From the NCBI GenBank assembly GCA_003833135.1, contig QZLH01000229.1, positions 51,060 to 87,048 on the forward strand: a stretch of DNA of 35,989 bases, given 5' to 3'. Both the position numbers and the translations under genes were made by a program. Positions 20,841 through 34,057 of the stretch are shown here, piece after piece. Each line of letters opens with the position of its first letter. The stretch's first letter is position 1. Origin of the DNA: Oehlia diaphana. Its lineage: Eukaryota; Glomeromycota; Glomeromycetes; Glomerales; Glomeraceae. The notes beneath the pieces were generated by a model that was not told the origin of the DNA, did not search any database, and saw only the letters and a program-made list of their open reading frames with translations.

Positions 20841-23800
20841 TTATAGATAATTCACTAGCCAAAAAAACATTAAAGTTTCAAAATGTTCGGCTACATTAGC
20901 ATGTCTTAGACCGTGTCTTTCCGTCGGATATGGTTGTAATTTATGTGGTTTGTTTTGTTTAACCAATGCGGACACTAACAATTCGGAATTTTTGAAATGA
21001 ACGTTTTCATCAATTTGCCCATGGGCAATTAATAGCCGATTTTCACTAAACAAGTCGAGGTACATGATACATTAATAAAACTAAAAAAAAGTTACAATTC
21101 AATCATAAACATACTTATCGGGAAATTTGTCAGCCCAATTAAGAACACTTCCTTTACGGTACCCTTCCTGATTTTCCGACGGAAGCCCCATATAACGTTC
21201 AGTGTAAGCTGTGTCGTAAAGTTCCCATTGTGTTACAGGTGCTCCGGCGATGGCTAATTTAAATATGCGTGGATATTGAGCTAACGCCATTAGACTTAAA
21301 TATCCTCCATAACTCCATCCGGTAATGGCTACTCTTTCTAGATCAACTCCCATTTTTTTAGATGCTAAGTAATTAAGTCCTGCAATCTGATCCTCAAGTT
21401 CAACAGTACCCATACGACCTTTAAGATAAGACTCAAACGTTACACCCCTATCTGAAGAACCACGACCATCAATTAAAACTACCGTAAATCCAAGTCGTGT
21501 TGCGAGGAACAATCGAAGAAATCGCGGGTACTTATAATCATTAGTCACCATCTGAATTAAAAAAAAAATAATAATATAAATATATTAAAAATTAAAGTCG
21601 GTAAACAAAGTTTTCAATTAACCTGAGATTTTGGACCGCCATAAATGCTTAAAAGTGTGGGATATTTTTTTCCAGAGACGTAATTTTCCGGCCGGTAAAT
21701 ACACCCATATATTTTTACACCGTCATTATTTACAAAATCAAAAAATTCTCCTATAGGAACTTTTTTTGAAAGTTTTTTATCGTCCCATTCCTTCTCGTCG
21801 TCTTCTTTACCACCTTTTACAAATAGACCCATCGTCTCACTAACACTAGGAAAAATATTTCTCTCATTCCATACTAAATATCGTACACTACATCGTGGTT
21901 TCTCACTAACACTAGAAAACCAATCTAAATATCTTTCACATTTTTCATCCATTACTACTGTATGACTATATCCTAATTCTGTTAATCGTACTACCGTCAA
22001 AGGATCCGCGCCTTCAGAATAACTAGCGACGTATAAATGCGTCTCTAATGGTGTATCTTTCTTTGCGGTAAAATAAATTAATTGTCTTTTTGTATCAACA
22101 TATATTGGTCTGTCTACAATAGGCCAATTTCCAGCTGTAATTGCTCTAATATGATAATTTGGTGAGGAAGCAGAAGGTTTCACCACAAGATAAAGATGAC
22201 GAAACCCACTACTTTCAGAAGTTATAAAAAGTTTAGTGGGTAATAAAGGTGTTTGAAGTGTATAAGTCATTGAAGAAGGTGAAGCAAGGTGTACCCCAGA
22301 TCTTTGATTATCAAAATCATCATCATCATTGAAATAATAGTATATGTCTGTGACCTAACAACCATTTATTCAAATTATATTATTAAGATTTAATAAAAAA
22401 CTACTTTTTTGTTAAATATAAATTTTTAATAAAGAATTGAGTTACCTACATTTATCCAAACATCACTTCTTTCTTCATATACAACTTCTATTCTTGATAC
22501 ACATAAATCGTCATATTGACCACATGTCTGTTGATACTCCGTTATACTCATAAAATTGCAAATAGGTATTTTTACAATTGCTGTTCGTTTCTGTGGTCTA
22601 TCAAGCAATTGCACCCACACACTTTTTTACGTATAATTTATTTATAATTTATTGGTAAATAAGCGTACATTTACAAAAATGCTTAGTAGGAAATTATAAA
22701 AAAAGAAAAAATTAATAATAATAATACCTTTTGCCATTTGGACACCACCCAAACCGTACGATATACTCAATCCAAGGAAAGAGTTTATCCAAGGCAGCAT
22801 TACCCCAGAGTCTTTTATGAACGGGTTCATAAGAATCCTTTAAAGATCGGTCGTGTCAAATGATTGACACTTAAAAAGAAAAAATGACTTCAAAATTATT
22901 GAATAAATATATTCATTCTTATTTACCTCCTCTTCATGATATCGAGGAATAAACTCTACAATCTGTAAATCACTCACAGCATTCGGTGTGCCTAATTAAA
23001 ATTTCCAAAGATTATAAAAAGTCATATATATGCATATATATATATAGCAATTTTGAATATCAAATTATAATAAGGTACCAGCTTTTGGATATCTATATTC
23101 TTCTACTTCTCCTTGTGGACCTGGTCTAGATATTAACACTAATTCGACCATTGATTCCGAAATTTGCAAGTATAAAATACGCTCAAGTTGATCTTTCATA
23201 CAATTTGATAACGAAGGTGGTGCCCAATAATAACCCGTAAATCGGTGGAATTCTTCCTTTGATGGACATACGAAAAAAACACAATAAAATCCTAAGTTTT
23301 CGTTTGATCTGTAGAACAGATATATAATTTCTGAAATCAAAATTTTCCGTTTTACCTGCATAACAAATTCTGCAACTCCACAGCTTAACGCTGCTGTACC
23401 ATCGCGATCATGGTCATTGCAAAATGTCAATTGAGTCTCGCAACCGTTGGACGTAGTCACCCATATATCTCGATCTCGAATAAAGGCGACTAAGTTATGA
23501 TTGCGGCCACCTAATTTTGGATCTAATCGTGGTGGTACGGAATTTATTGGTGACGAACAACATGGTGAAGGTGATGGAGAAGATGAAGCGGTAGTTGAAG
23601 GAGATGAAATAGGTGATATATTATTGTGTTGAGGTGAATGATTTAAAGGATAACCTAAAATGCTGCCTGAATATATTATTGGCCCCGAAGAGTAAGGTGT
23701 TATAGGACGTGGATAAAATTCTCCATTCTACAAAATATACACGCGAATTAAAAAGTCATAGAATTTAATAATTGATATTAGATGATGTAATATTAATTGT

Positions 23801-24772
23801 AAATACAAATTAAACCTTGGCAACATGTCCCAAATAAATTCCGCTTCCATAACTGAATAAAATTTGTCCACTATGTGAGTCGAATTGATAGCTCGTTATA
23901 CCCTGTAAGGCTAATCTTCTCCGTTCTTTAACAAACAATTCTTCGCGCGATAAAGTCTCTGAAACAGACTTTTCTTTCAACCATGATTCTGGAAGTAGAG
24001 GTTTCCATTCTACAACTGGAATCTTTGATAACGCATTTAAATTATTCGGAGTCTTTGAATTTTTTGGATATGAAGTAGAAAACATTTTGTTCATATTAAA
24101 ACCATCCGAATCTGATAATTTGATAGATGGTGAGAGTGAAGATGTATTGTTTGAAGTAGATGAACAAAAAGCATAGGAAAATTCTACAAAATAATATGGA
24201 AATGAATAAATATAAATAATTTCAGATTATGTTTATATGATAAAATTTTTCCAAAAATGATGTAAAATCAGCAAAACTAAACTATAACTATCAAAGTCAG
24301 GTCACTTCGTATTGGTTAATTATTTGGCTACTCATTTCTCGCATTCCTGTTATGTTAAATAAGAATAAAGAAATCTACAAATAAAAGTTTAAAAAAAGAA
24401 CCTACCTTTCACCTGAAATTCATTATTAGAAAAACTGAAGGGATAATTACAATCAGGATTGGCAGTCCCATTTTGAGAACCTTGAGTGTCCCCCGTTATT
24501 CCAGTTTCGATTAACTGATCCCTACTATCATACTGGGGCAAATCAACTACAAATAAAGTTGAGGTTTTCATTCGGGAAGGATCCGTTGCTAGAAAATATG
24601 CGCGATTGTTTCTTTCGTCAAAACAAAAATCTTTAATATTTATAACGTTGGACGGTTGTGCAGAACTTCGGTATTCTCTGACTTCCCGACGAACTTGTTC
24701 CCACGTTGTATTCATGGTGTGATTTGTTCTAAAAGTATTATTACCAGGAGACAGTGTATTTATTTGAAACAT
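20841..24772 (-). CDS. DPP8/DPP9-type prolyl dipeptidyl peptidase (peptidase family S9B)
   Basis: Ten exons, 24772-24406, 24183-23816, 23727-23356, 23256-23079, 22991-22927, 22837-22728, 22621-22446, 22347-21623, 21551-21115 and 21045-20841, join in phase to 1000 residues. The enzyme class removes N-terminal X-Pro or X-Ala dipeptides. The C-terminal alpha/beta-hydrolase domain has the nucleophile S867 in GWSYGG, D945 in GQIDENVHF and H977 in ERHGLR. The beta-propeller part carries the substrate-anchoring double glutamate E370-E371 in QEEFHRFTGYYWAP, plus FPWIEYI, QLLDRPQKR, DVWINVDIYYYF and KDTPLETHLYVASY, all close to animal DPP8/9. There is no signal peptide or N-terminal anchor, unlike yeast Ste13/Dap2, so a cytosolic location is inferred. 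A Ser/Pro-rich insert lies before the propeller (exon 3). All catalytic residues are present, so it is probably active. It is transcribed divergently from the acyltransferase. Confidence 0.95.
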
Positions 24773-25263
24773 GAACTTTTTGAATGTGTGAAATTTTCGC
24801 AGACATACAACTTTATTTCGTTTACGTCATAAATGTCACATGGTTGTTTATATAACTTAATCTAGATAATGCATTTACGAAAATTATGACGTTTAATGCG
24901 CCGCGATCACGCGTCTCCCCAACTTTCAAGCGGCAAAGATTTTCAAAACTGTTGGAAGTTACCATAAACAAAATACGAAATCCAACTTGTTAACTGATTA
25001 AGTTGTAGTATTGTAGTACTACAGATTCCCAATTCTAATTTTCTCACGATACTAAAAAGGTTACTAAAAAAAAAAGTATAAATAAATCTAGATTTGTCTT
25101 TTTTTTAAAAAAAAAAAATATTCCAATTATTTATTTAATTAAATAAACGTTTCTCTTGATATAAAAATTTGAATTTCATAAAATATAATTTAATATCATT
25201 TCAAATATTTTTTCCTGAATAGTACAAATTTTTAGAAAAATTATTCTGACCGGAAAATTGAAA
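24773..25263. promoter_or_regulatory. Divergent intergenic region between peptidase and acyltransferase genes
   Basis: The 491 bp between the two start codons must hold both promoters. A GC-richer patch at about 24890-24960 contains GCGCCGCGATCACGCG and stands out from the AT-rich background, which is consistent with a transcription-factor site or core promoter. No specific factor can be assigned. Confidence 0.4.
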
Positions 25264-28066
25264 ATGCCTCTTCAGAGTTATGATATCGCTGCCAGTTTCT
25301 TTAACGTAGTGTTAGATATTTTCTTTCGTGAAATAAGCCCTCGCGGATCACATAAAATACCGAAGGAGGGACCAGTAATATTTGTTGCCGCACCTCACGC
25401 AAATCAGGTAAAGGCATAAAATCGAATTTGATATAATCTTGCAACTACATTAGAACGTAAAAAGGATTCAAATCACTCGTCAAAGAAGTTCTTAATAAAA
25501 TAATAGTACGTGGGTGGGTTCGTACGGAATTCGTAGTTGGGAAGAAATGTTATATCTGTTAGATCGATTCTTTTAACTACCCATCGAATACCCTATTTTG
25601 TTCCATATTAATTTTAATTATTTATTATTAGTTTGTTGATCCATTAATCTTGATGAGGGATTGCCAACGGCGCGTTTCATTCTTGATTGCAGAAAAATCG
25701 ATGCACCGTCGATACATAGGAAGAATGGCTCGCGCTGTTCATGCAAGTAAGTTAGAGATCGAAAAAAAACATTTTTGTAATGAATCTAATTTAAATATTA
25801 TATAGTTCCAGTCACAAGACCTCAAGATTTAGCTAAACCTGGAACAGGACGAATCCAACTTCTCAATCGCAAAACTGATCCAACTCGAATCACTGGCATC
25901 GAAACTGCGTTTACACAGCAATTGACAATTGGTTCACAAATCGCCCTTCCTATGGATTACGGTTCATCTGAAGTGAAAGAGATAATTTCGGACACCGAAT
26001 TGATTATAAAAAAAGAATTCAAAGATCCAAATGCTTTAGACATGCTTACAGATCCAGAAGGAACATCTTATAAGTGTATACCGCATATTGATCAGAGTCA
26101 AGTGTATAAAATTGTTTTTGATACTTTGAAAGCTGGTCATTGCATTGGAATATTTCCAGAGGGTGGCAGTCATGACCGCACAGAAATCTTACCCCTTAAA
26201 GGTATTGTCCAAAAATGGGTTTCTAATCTTTTGTATTAAAAATATTTATTTAAAAAATTTTTTTTTTTTATTTTAGCTGGCGTCACAATAATGGCTTTAG
26301 GAGCTATTGCTATGAATCCTGATCTGAATGTCAAAATAGTTCCGTGTGGTAATTAATTATTATAGAGATTCTTCTGTTTGTTATCTTCAAAGTAGGCTAT
26401 ATCTAATTTTTTTTTTTTTTTTTTTATAGGTTTGAATTATTTTCATGCCCATCATTTTAGATCACGTGCTGTTATAGAATTTGGAACTCCAATTTCTATT
26501 ACACCTGATTTAGTAGAGAAATTTAAGGAAGGTGGCTCATCAAAAAGAGAAGCTTGTTCTAAACTATTGGAAATAATTTACAACTGTTTAAAAGCTGTGA
26601 CTGTTAATACTCCAGATTACGAGACACTAATGGTTGGTTAATTATTTTCAACTTTCTGTTAGATACTTCAAAGCGTAATTTTTTATTATATTTATTTTTA
26701 GTTCATACAAGCTGGACGTCGGTTATATAAGCCAGCTCATAGGAGGCTTCCGATTTCTCAAATTGTTGAATTAAATCGGCGATTTGTGGCCGGATATGAG
26801 CATTTTAAGGATGACTCGAGAGTTCAGGAAATGCGAAAAAGGGTTATGGAATATAATAGGCTATTAAAATATCATGGATTAAAGGATCATCAAGTTAATA
26901 AGTTATCTATGGGAGGTACTAGAGCTGCCGGATTATTGTTTTATCGAGTGATGCTATTAGCAACATGGGGTATTTTAGGTTTGCCAGGGTAAATGAAATT
27001 TTTTACCTAAATTTCATTTAACAATCGATTTTGTTATATTAATGTTTATATTTACTTAGGTTTATTCTAAACCTACCACTCGTAATAATTGCGCGTAAAA
27101 TTAGCGCAAAAAAAGCCAAAGGTTTTTTTTTTATGTTAATAAATTAAATTTATTAATTTATTTAATATACTAATTATATTTTATAACTGAACAGAAGCTG
27201 TTCGTGGATCGTCAGTCAAAGTGGCCGGTCGTGATGTGCTTGCGACGTGGAAATTACTAGTTGCTCTTGTTGTTACACCAACCCTTTATGGCTTCTATAC
27301 ATTCATTGTAGTGCTCATTTCATTTAAAAAAAAATGGATATTAAAATGGAAAGTTTTTGCTCCTATATCGACTTTTTGCACTTTAGTTACGGGAAGTTAT
27401 GTAACGATTAGATTGTATGAGAGCGGAATTGATATTTATAAGTAAGATTGGTAATATTCTTATATATAATGTACCTAATTTGGTACTTTTAAACAAAGGG
27501 AAATAATACTTATTGATATTATACTTAGATCAATTCGTCCACTTTTCCTGTCGTTACTTCCATGGGCCAAATCTTCTATTAAAAATTTACGCACAGTTCG
27601 CGAACAACTGTCAACCGATATTACTAGTCTTATTAATGAGTTGGCACCACAAATTTATCACGATTTTGATGCCGAAAGAATAGCTCAGGCAGTAGAACGT
27701 ACCGCAATACCTACATCTTCTAAGAGTTTAATCCAATCACCAATAGACTGGCTAGATGATAGGGTATTTAATTGGGAACGTCAAGGAGAAACATCAGAAT
27801 TTGATGATGCAATTTACTTTTTAGAGAAAAATAATGGAAGCACGTCAGGTCGTAGTAGAACAAGTTCATGGGCTAGTGGATCAAGTTCAAGGCCTAGAAG
27901 TAGAGCACCTTCAGGAGAACATCATCGAGTTGAAGCATTAACATGGTTATCTAGAACTGCACCTTTCTCAGAACTAAATAGAACTACAAAGATCAAAAGT
28001 AAGGATTCCGAAGAGGATTCCGGATATCACGGAGATAAAGAGGATGAAAATAGCCTAAAAAACTAA
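25264..28066 (+). CDS. Sct1/Gpt2-type glycerol-3-phosphate O-acyltransferase
   Basis: Nine exons, 25264-25407, 25632-25746, 25806-26201, 26277-26348, 26430-26632, 26702-26988, 27060-27121, 27195-27441 and 27529-28066, give 687 residues; yeast homologues are a little longer (about 740-760). The enzyme transfers an acyl group to glycerol-3-phosphate (and, in yeast, dihydroxyacetone phosphate), the first step of phospholipid and storage-lipid synthesis in the ER. PlsC-type motifs: APHANQFVDP with H45 and D51, the FPEGGSHDRTE block (203-213), and GVTIMALGA followed by VKIVPCG. Fungal-specific features: a large insertion between the first two motifs and C-terminal membrane segments (MLLATWGILGLPGF, LLVALVVTPTLYGF and the segment after it). 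The Ser/Arg-rich, acidic tail (from about 600) resembles the phosphorylated tail of the yeast enzymes, so regulation by phosphorylation is plausible. This is a key gene for a lipid-dependent symbiont. Confidence 0.95.
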
Positions 28067-28664
28067 ATTTGATTGTTTCAATAAGGTAAAAAAATAATTT
28101 AAATAATTATTGTCGTTAATCTTTCTTTAATATTCATTCGTTAGACAATTTAATTTAATTGAACTTTTATTATATGTTAATAATTAAGTATTAATATTGA
28201 GTACCGAATTTGCTTATAGTTGTATTTAGAGAGGGTTGAAAGTCCGTTTAATTTTATTGGTTTTAAAGTATGGAGAATTTTTTATTTTTACGCATTCTGC
28301 ATAAAATGTTGGTTTTGCAGAGTTTAGGTTAGGTTAGGCTTAGTACGCTAGTTAATATGCTTATTTGGAACTTTTGTAAAAAAAAAACTATATGTCACAT
28401 TATTTGACACACTGCAAAAAAATAAATCTTAGTATAATGTACATTATATTAAATTAATTGTGTATCAAATTTTATTTTGTACATTAAATGATTCAAATAA
28501 ATATGTTAATTTGGAATTTGGAAAACTTTTGGTTTGTAATTTTTATGTCCTAAAAAGTTTATATTGAATCCAAATATAGATTGCTAAATGCAAAATGCAT
28601 GTATATCAATTTAAGTGTTGACACTTGACAGAAATAATTTTACACCTATTTCTTAATCATAACT
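28067..28664. other. Intergenic region between acyltransferase and ALG8 genes
   Basis: AT-rich spacer carrying the 3' end of one gene and the promoter of the next. A short GTTTAGGTTAGGTTAGGC lies near 28321. No gene was seen. Confidence 0.6.
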
Positions 28665-31070
28665 ATGTTAAAAGATTTGATAATTTTTAGTACATTTGTT
28701 AAGTTATTATTATTTCCTACATAGTAAGCTAAATTAAATTAAACTGTGAACTTTTATGGTTTTCACTTTAATTTGTTTATTTTATTTACAAGTCGTTCAA
28801 CAGATTTTGAAGTTCATCGGAATTGGCTTGCTATTACACATAGCTTGCCAATATCGAAATGGTATTATGAGGATAGGAGTGAATGGACATTAGATTATCC
28901 TCCATTTTTTGCATGGTTCGAATGGATTTTATCACAATTCGCGCCATTAGCCGACAAAGAAATGCTTAGAGTGGATAATTTAAATTATACAAGTGATGCA
29001 ACAATTTATTTTCAACGAGCGACAGTAATTATAAGCGAATTAGTACTATTTTATGCATTAAAAAAGTAAGTCAATTTTTTTTTATGTGAATATAATAATA
29101 ATAAAATTATGTATTTTCAATTTAACAAAAATTTATAAATAGATACTTGACAACAAATAATATGAAAAATAAAAATTTATTAAATATATTAGCTGCATCG
29201 ATTTTTCTGAATCCTGGAATTTTGATTGTTGATCATATCCTTTTGTTTTTATTTTCACAAGCTGATGATTTATTGATTTTATTTTATTTATTTATTATTT
29301 TTAATTCTTGTTGATGGGTTGATGTCAATTACATATTCATTTTCAATATAATGGATTTCTTTATGGAATATTTTTGCTCTCATTGGCGTATGCAAAAGAG
29401 GTGAAAATTATATTTATATTTAAAAAAATCATTGTGATTTGAGCTATAAAATCATCAATGTGAGAATTTTTTTTTCTTTTATATTTATTCTGATCTTTCC
29501 ATATCTTCATATTTAAGGGAAATGATCTTATGTGCGGAATAATGTTTGCTGTTTTGCTTAATTTTAAACACATTTTTCTTTACCTTGCTCCTGCGTATTT
29601 CGTATATCTATTGAGACATTATTGTTTTCAAGAAACCTCAATACAAGGTATTTATATAATAAATTATTTTATTCTACTGAGATCATCATCATATGTTTTA
29701 ATCATTGAAAATGAATTGATTCGTTTCATTCATTATTTAGGCACCAAAACATTTTCGTTAAAACATTTTTTTTTTCTTGGTGTTTCTGTCATTATAATAT
29801 TTTTACTTTCATTTGGACCTTTTATTATTATGGGACAATTGGGACAAGTTCTTTCTCGTTTATTTCCTTTTAAAAGGGGGCTTTGTCATGCGTACTGGGC
29901 ACCGAATTTTTGGGCTTTGTATTCCGCGATGGATCGATTGCTGATCGTTTGTAAATACATTATTTATATAATATAATTCGTTTACGTAATGAATATTTAA
30001 TTTGCTAATTCTCATTATATAGTTGCAAAACGTCTCGGATGGACGTTAAATGAATCAGCAATTGGTTCAATTACAAGAGGATTAGTTGGAGATGTTAATT
30101 TCGCATTATTACCACAAGTTAAAGCAAATCACACATTCATTCTTACTTTGATATTTCAAATGGTAAGAAAATTTTGTAAGTTTTGAATCTCGGTAAATTT
30201 TAAAATCTGATGAACCAATTTTTTTTTTAAATAGGCATCTCTTGTTAAATTGTGGAAGCATCCAAGTTACAAAAATTTTCTCGTATCATTAATATTGAAC
30301 GGATATTCTTCTTTTCTATTTGGATGGCATGTTCACGAAAAAGCAATCTTATTAGTTATGATTCCTTTCAGGTAAAATTATATTTTCATTGTTTCTGTTT
30401 GGTAATTTAACATATTTAGTAATATATATATATATATTATATTTCAGTTTGATATCAGCAGATAATATTGCGCTTTTCCGTTCTTATATGATACTTGCAG
30501 TATCTGGATTATATTCCTTATTTCCGCTTTTATTCAAATTAACAGGTTAAGCATTTATTTTATTTATACTATCATATTATTTTGAATAATTCATCTAAAT
30601 AAATCATATATATACTTTTTAGAATCTACCATCAAAATAGTGATTTGTTTATTATGGTTCATCTTAACTTTTATGGGAATTTTATCTAATTTAAATTATA
30701 AAAGGTAATTATATTTCATCTTAAGATCTTTATTTTTTTTTTTTTAATACTAATTATAAGCCGTATATATATATCGTCCTTTCAATAATTTAATTTTAGA
30801 AACAATATTAAGAAATATTCTCGAAATAATGAATCAAAATTATCATATTTAATTAAAATAATCGAAAATATATATATGTATGGATTTATTATATTACAAT
30901 TTTTTACGGGTATAGTACATCAAATTATTTACAAAGATGGAAAATATCCTTTCTTACCTTTATTATCAACATCTATATATTGTGCTTTTGGTGTAATATA
31001 TTCTTGGATTAGATTAAGCGTAATTTATTTTTTGGGAAAAGATGATGAAAATCAAGAAGTTAATTTTTAG
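28665..31070 (+). CDS. ALG8: ALG8-type dolichyl-P-Glc: Glc1Man9GlcNAc2-PP-dolichol alpha-1,3-glucosyltransferase
   Basis: Eleven exons, 28665-28723, 28793-29065, 29143-29234, 29333-29400, 29518-29647, 29741-29950, 30023-30162, 30235-30371, 30448-30545, 30623-30704 and 30800-31070, give 519 residues, the family length (human about 526). The enzyme (GT57) adds the second glucose to the lipid-linked N-glycan precursor on the lumenal side of the ER. The start was chosen because the small first exon supplies FPTY, which joins across intron 1 to [11 protein letters not shown], the family's N-terminal signature with its acidic residue (D24). Other diagnostic blocks: [86 protein letters not shown]. 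It is a multi-pass membrane protein. Intron 3 is a U12-type AT-AC intron; all others are GT-AG. ALG8 rather than ALG6 because of [15 protein letters not shown] and [10 protein letters not shown] context. Confidence 0.96.
29235..29332 (+). other. U12-type AT-AC intron (98 nt) in ALG8
   Basis: The donor is ATATCCTTTTG, an exact match to the minor-spliceosome consensus ATATCCTT, and the acceptor is TTAC. Removing exactly this segment joins codons to read [12 protein letters not shown], the conserved ALG8 sequence. No GT-AG alternative works: the only AG downstream of the donor side within the intron (CACAAG, about 29261-29266) leads into a stop before the conserved block. A TTGAT branch-like motif lies about 10 nt before the acceptor. 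Confidence 0.9.
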
Positions 31071-34057
31071 AGTAAAGAAATAATGTTCTTTATAAAGTGA
31101 TTGTTATTATTACTTGATGGATTATAATAATTTAATTTTTTTAAGATTTTGAATAATTTTTGTTTTTTAAACAAAGAGAAATAAAAAGTTCTTATTTTAG
31201 ATTTTTTAAAAAAACGATTTTATTATGTGAAAATATTTTTTAACGTTTATATTATAATGAACAAACACTCAATGGTTGATTTATGTTTGTTAATGATTCT
31301 GTAAACACGTACTCGATACATCTTTCAAAGCAAGATTCAAATATATGAAATAAAAGAGTAAAAACGTACAAAAAATTCTAATTATTAGGTATGATGAATT
31401 ACGATTATTATGAATGGTTTACGGGTCTATATTTCAAAGCAATTACACTATGTATTTATTAGCGTGAAACTGTAAAGCGTATAAAGGAATGAATAGTGAA
31501 TGAATTATGTGATTTGTTTCGTATTACGGAAAAAAATAAAATAATTCAACTTTCAAATCAATAAATCAAACTAATAATTCCAATCAAACTATTAATGGAA
31601 GTACAAAATAATTATATTGTTTTTTTGCACACATTCTTAATCACCTTTTTTCCATTCTGGTAGAACAATGTTCTCTTATATAATTAGAAGATTCAAAGAG
31701 CAATACATTAATCAAGATCGGATAGTGCTTGAAATTTATCATTCAGAGAACCTTCCAAGACGATTATAGGGGCCTGCTAATTCTTCCTTTTAATTGTTCA
31801 TTGCTCGTTACTCTATCATTTTATTTTGCTTGCTTGAAGAAAAAAAAAATTAAAATTAAAAACAAAATTAGAATTCGCTCACTATTTAAACTACTAATTT
31901 GCATGTGTGTGGGCTAGAATTGATTGTAATTAAATCAAAGAAATGTCCAGTATTAAGAACATACAGTAATAATAATCAATAGTTAATGATACGGGAATTT
32001 TGTTTATATTAGAGAGATAATAGCACAATTAACTTGGTACTAGAAGCCTGTGATCATTAATCACCGAATAATTAATAACACGAGAAATTTGCTTACAGAT
32101 ACTGAGGATTATATTTTTTATAGATTTCCTGTAACAACCTTTTTGATCACGAGATAACAAATTCAACATTACAAATTTCGAATCATTGAATGATTACTCA
32201 AAGTTATTTGTAGTAAATTCTAAGGAATTTTCAGTTAAAAAAATAATTTTTTGCAATATATCTAATACGATTATACGGATAATTATTATATATAGTTTAA
32301 GATAGTTTACGTTAGATGAAGCAATTGAGGCATGTTCCAACTTCCAAAGATCTGGTTTTATTTATTTATTTGTTTCATTTTCACATTATTGTCGCATCAA
32401 ATAATGTTAAATATTTTGATTAGTGCATTACTTAGTCATTATGAGAATCATAACATTTATTATTTTATTGATTTCTTAATTTCAAAGTAAGTAATTTGTT
32501 TATAATTAAATAACATATTTTGGCGCAGTGATAAATTTCTAATATGAATATCAATCTAATTCATTATTTGTAACTTGAACAAAGCTACGTTGCGTTTAGG
32601 AGAAACAATTATAGGCTAACTTTTAGATCTTTCGTGTCCAATGGGGCAAGCATTCATAAGTATAAAACCATGTTGGTTTAAATAAAATTGTAAATCAAAG
32701 AAAAGAAAAAAAAAATCGAGATACTAAAAAAAAATGGTAACTCAATAGCTCAAAAAGGTTATATTGGATTGTTTGATATTTTGATTATTTTGATTGAAAT
32801 AGCTTAAATGAAAACTTTTTAAAATTTTATTAGATTGTACTAAAAGGAGTTTTGACCTTATATAATTTTTAAGTATACTATACCGCAAAATAAAAGTATT
32901 ATGAATTTGTGAAATTGTATTATGATCGTAACTTATATCGTATTTTCTGGTTTATTTTACATCTTGAGGCATAATAAGCAATTTTAGTTAGACATAAACC
33001 GTTTATATTCAACTAACTGTACGTGAAAGTATGTATATTCAGCATTTGCTTTTCTATTAATTTTATTTGCGATTATTAAAAGTTTCATATATTTAACAAA
33101 ATTTAAATTATCATAAAAGGCCATCTAATACTGTATAACATAACTAACTTCAATATAGTGTCCGCTGATATTGTGAAGTAGTTGTATAATGTTTCTCGTA
33201 AATTGAAGCTTCACAATAATTATAAACATAATATTGTGTTAAAAGACACAATAAACTGTGCTTTTGCTAACAATCCCAAAATTTAGACGCGCTTTTATAT
33301 ATTAACTTCCATTGTTGATTTAAAACAATTCATAAAGTGAATTTGGGTTTTTTTGATAGACCTCGCACCTCGCTTTCAATATTCATCGTGATGATATCCT
33401 GTTATGGTTTGAGAACGGATAGTCAGTCGCGTTATATTATAACAAAGCTGACAATTTAATATCTATAATTTTTGTTATTTTCATTAACATGTAAATTTTT
33501 AAATATAATCTAATATTTGCTATTAAAAAATCGTTTTAAAGTTATAAAGCGAGCCATTTGTAATTAAAAATTAAAATTAAAAATTATATGTATAATTTGT
33601 AAATATTACAGTTACGTACAGTAACGAATACATTTGAAAACGAGTTTCATAGATTGCATTTTTGTCGTTTTATTGAAATCACATGACATTTATATATTCA
33701 CCAGTTAGTGTATAAAATATTTCTTCAGAAATTGGATGGTTTTCCGATTTATCATCTCGTATTTAACAGTTTTTTAAAAAAATTTGGAATTTCCGCTCTA
33801 ACGACAATTATCCAGTGCAAGTAAATGGTCACGTGGATGTTAAATGATAATTACTATAATGATTGTTTCCATTAATAATTGGTCCAAAGTGTAACGAATT
33901 AGTCCGAATGACTATATACTTCTATGTCCGTCTGTCCGTCGGATATTTTATTTATAAAAAAAAAATTTTAATTCCGTCCGGCACGTGATGACCAACCTTT
34001 TTGTAACTAAGGCGGGCCATACAATAGCACTTCGGACTTAATAACGTTTTACGTTTC
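31071..34057. other. Long AT-rich intergenic region
   Basis: About 3 kb follow the ALG8 stop codon without any supported gene. Open frames are short and of low complexity. No transposon ends or satellite repeats were recognised. A GTCCGTCTGTCCGTCGG run near 33924-33940 is locally GC-rich. Confidence 0.6.

Noticed and set aside
28321..28340. TTAGGTTAGG short run, telomere-like
   Set aside because: Fewer than four units and lacking the TTAGGG form. Most likely chance within an intergenic spacer.
28746..28792. ALG8 start within the frame beginning at 28746
   Set aside because: That frame starts with GTG and its first codons are intron. The ATG exon at 28665-28723 joins in phase and restores the conserved [15 protein letters not shown] sequence.
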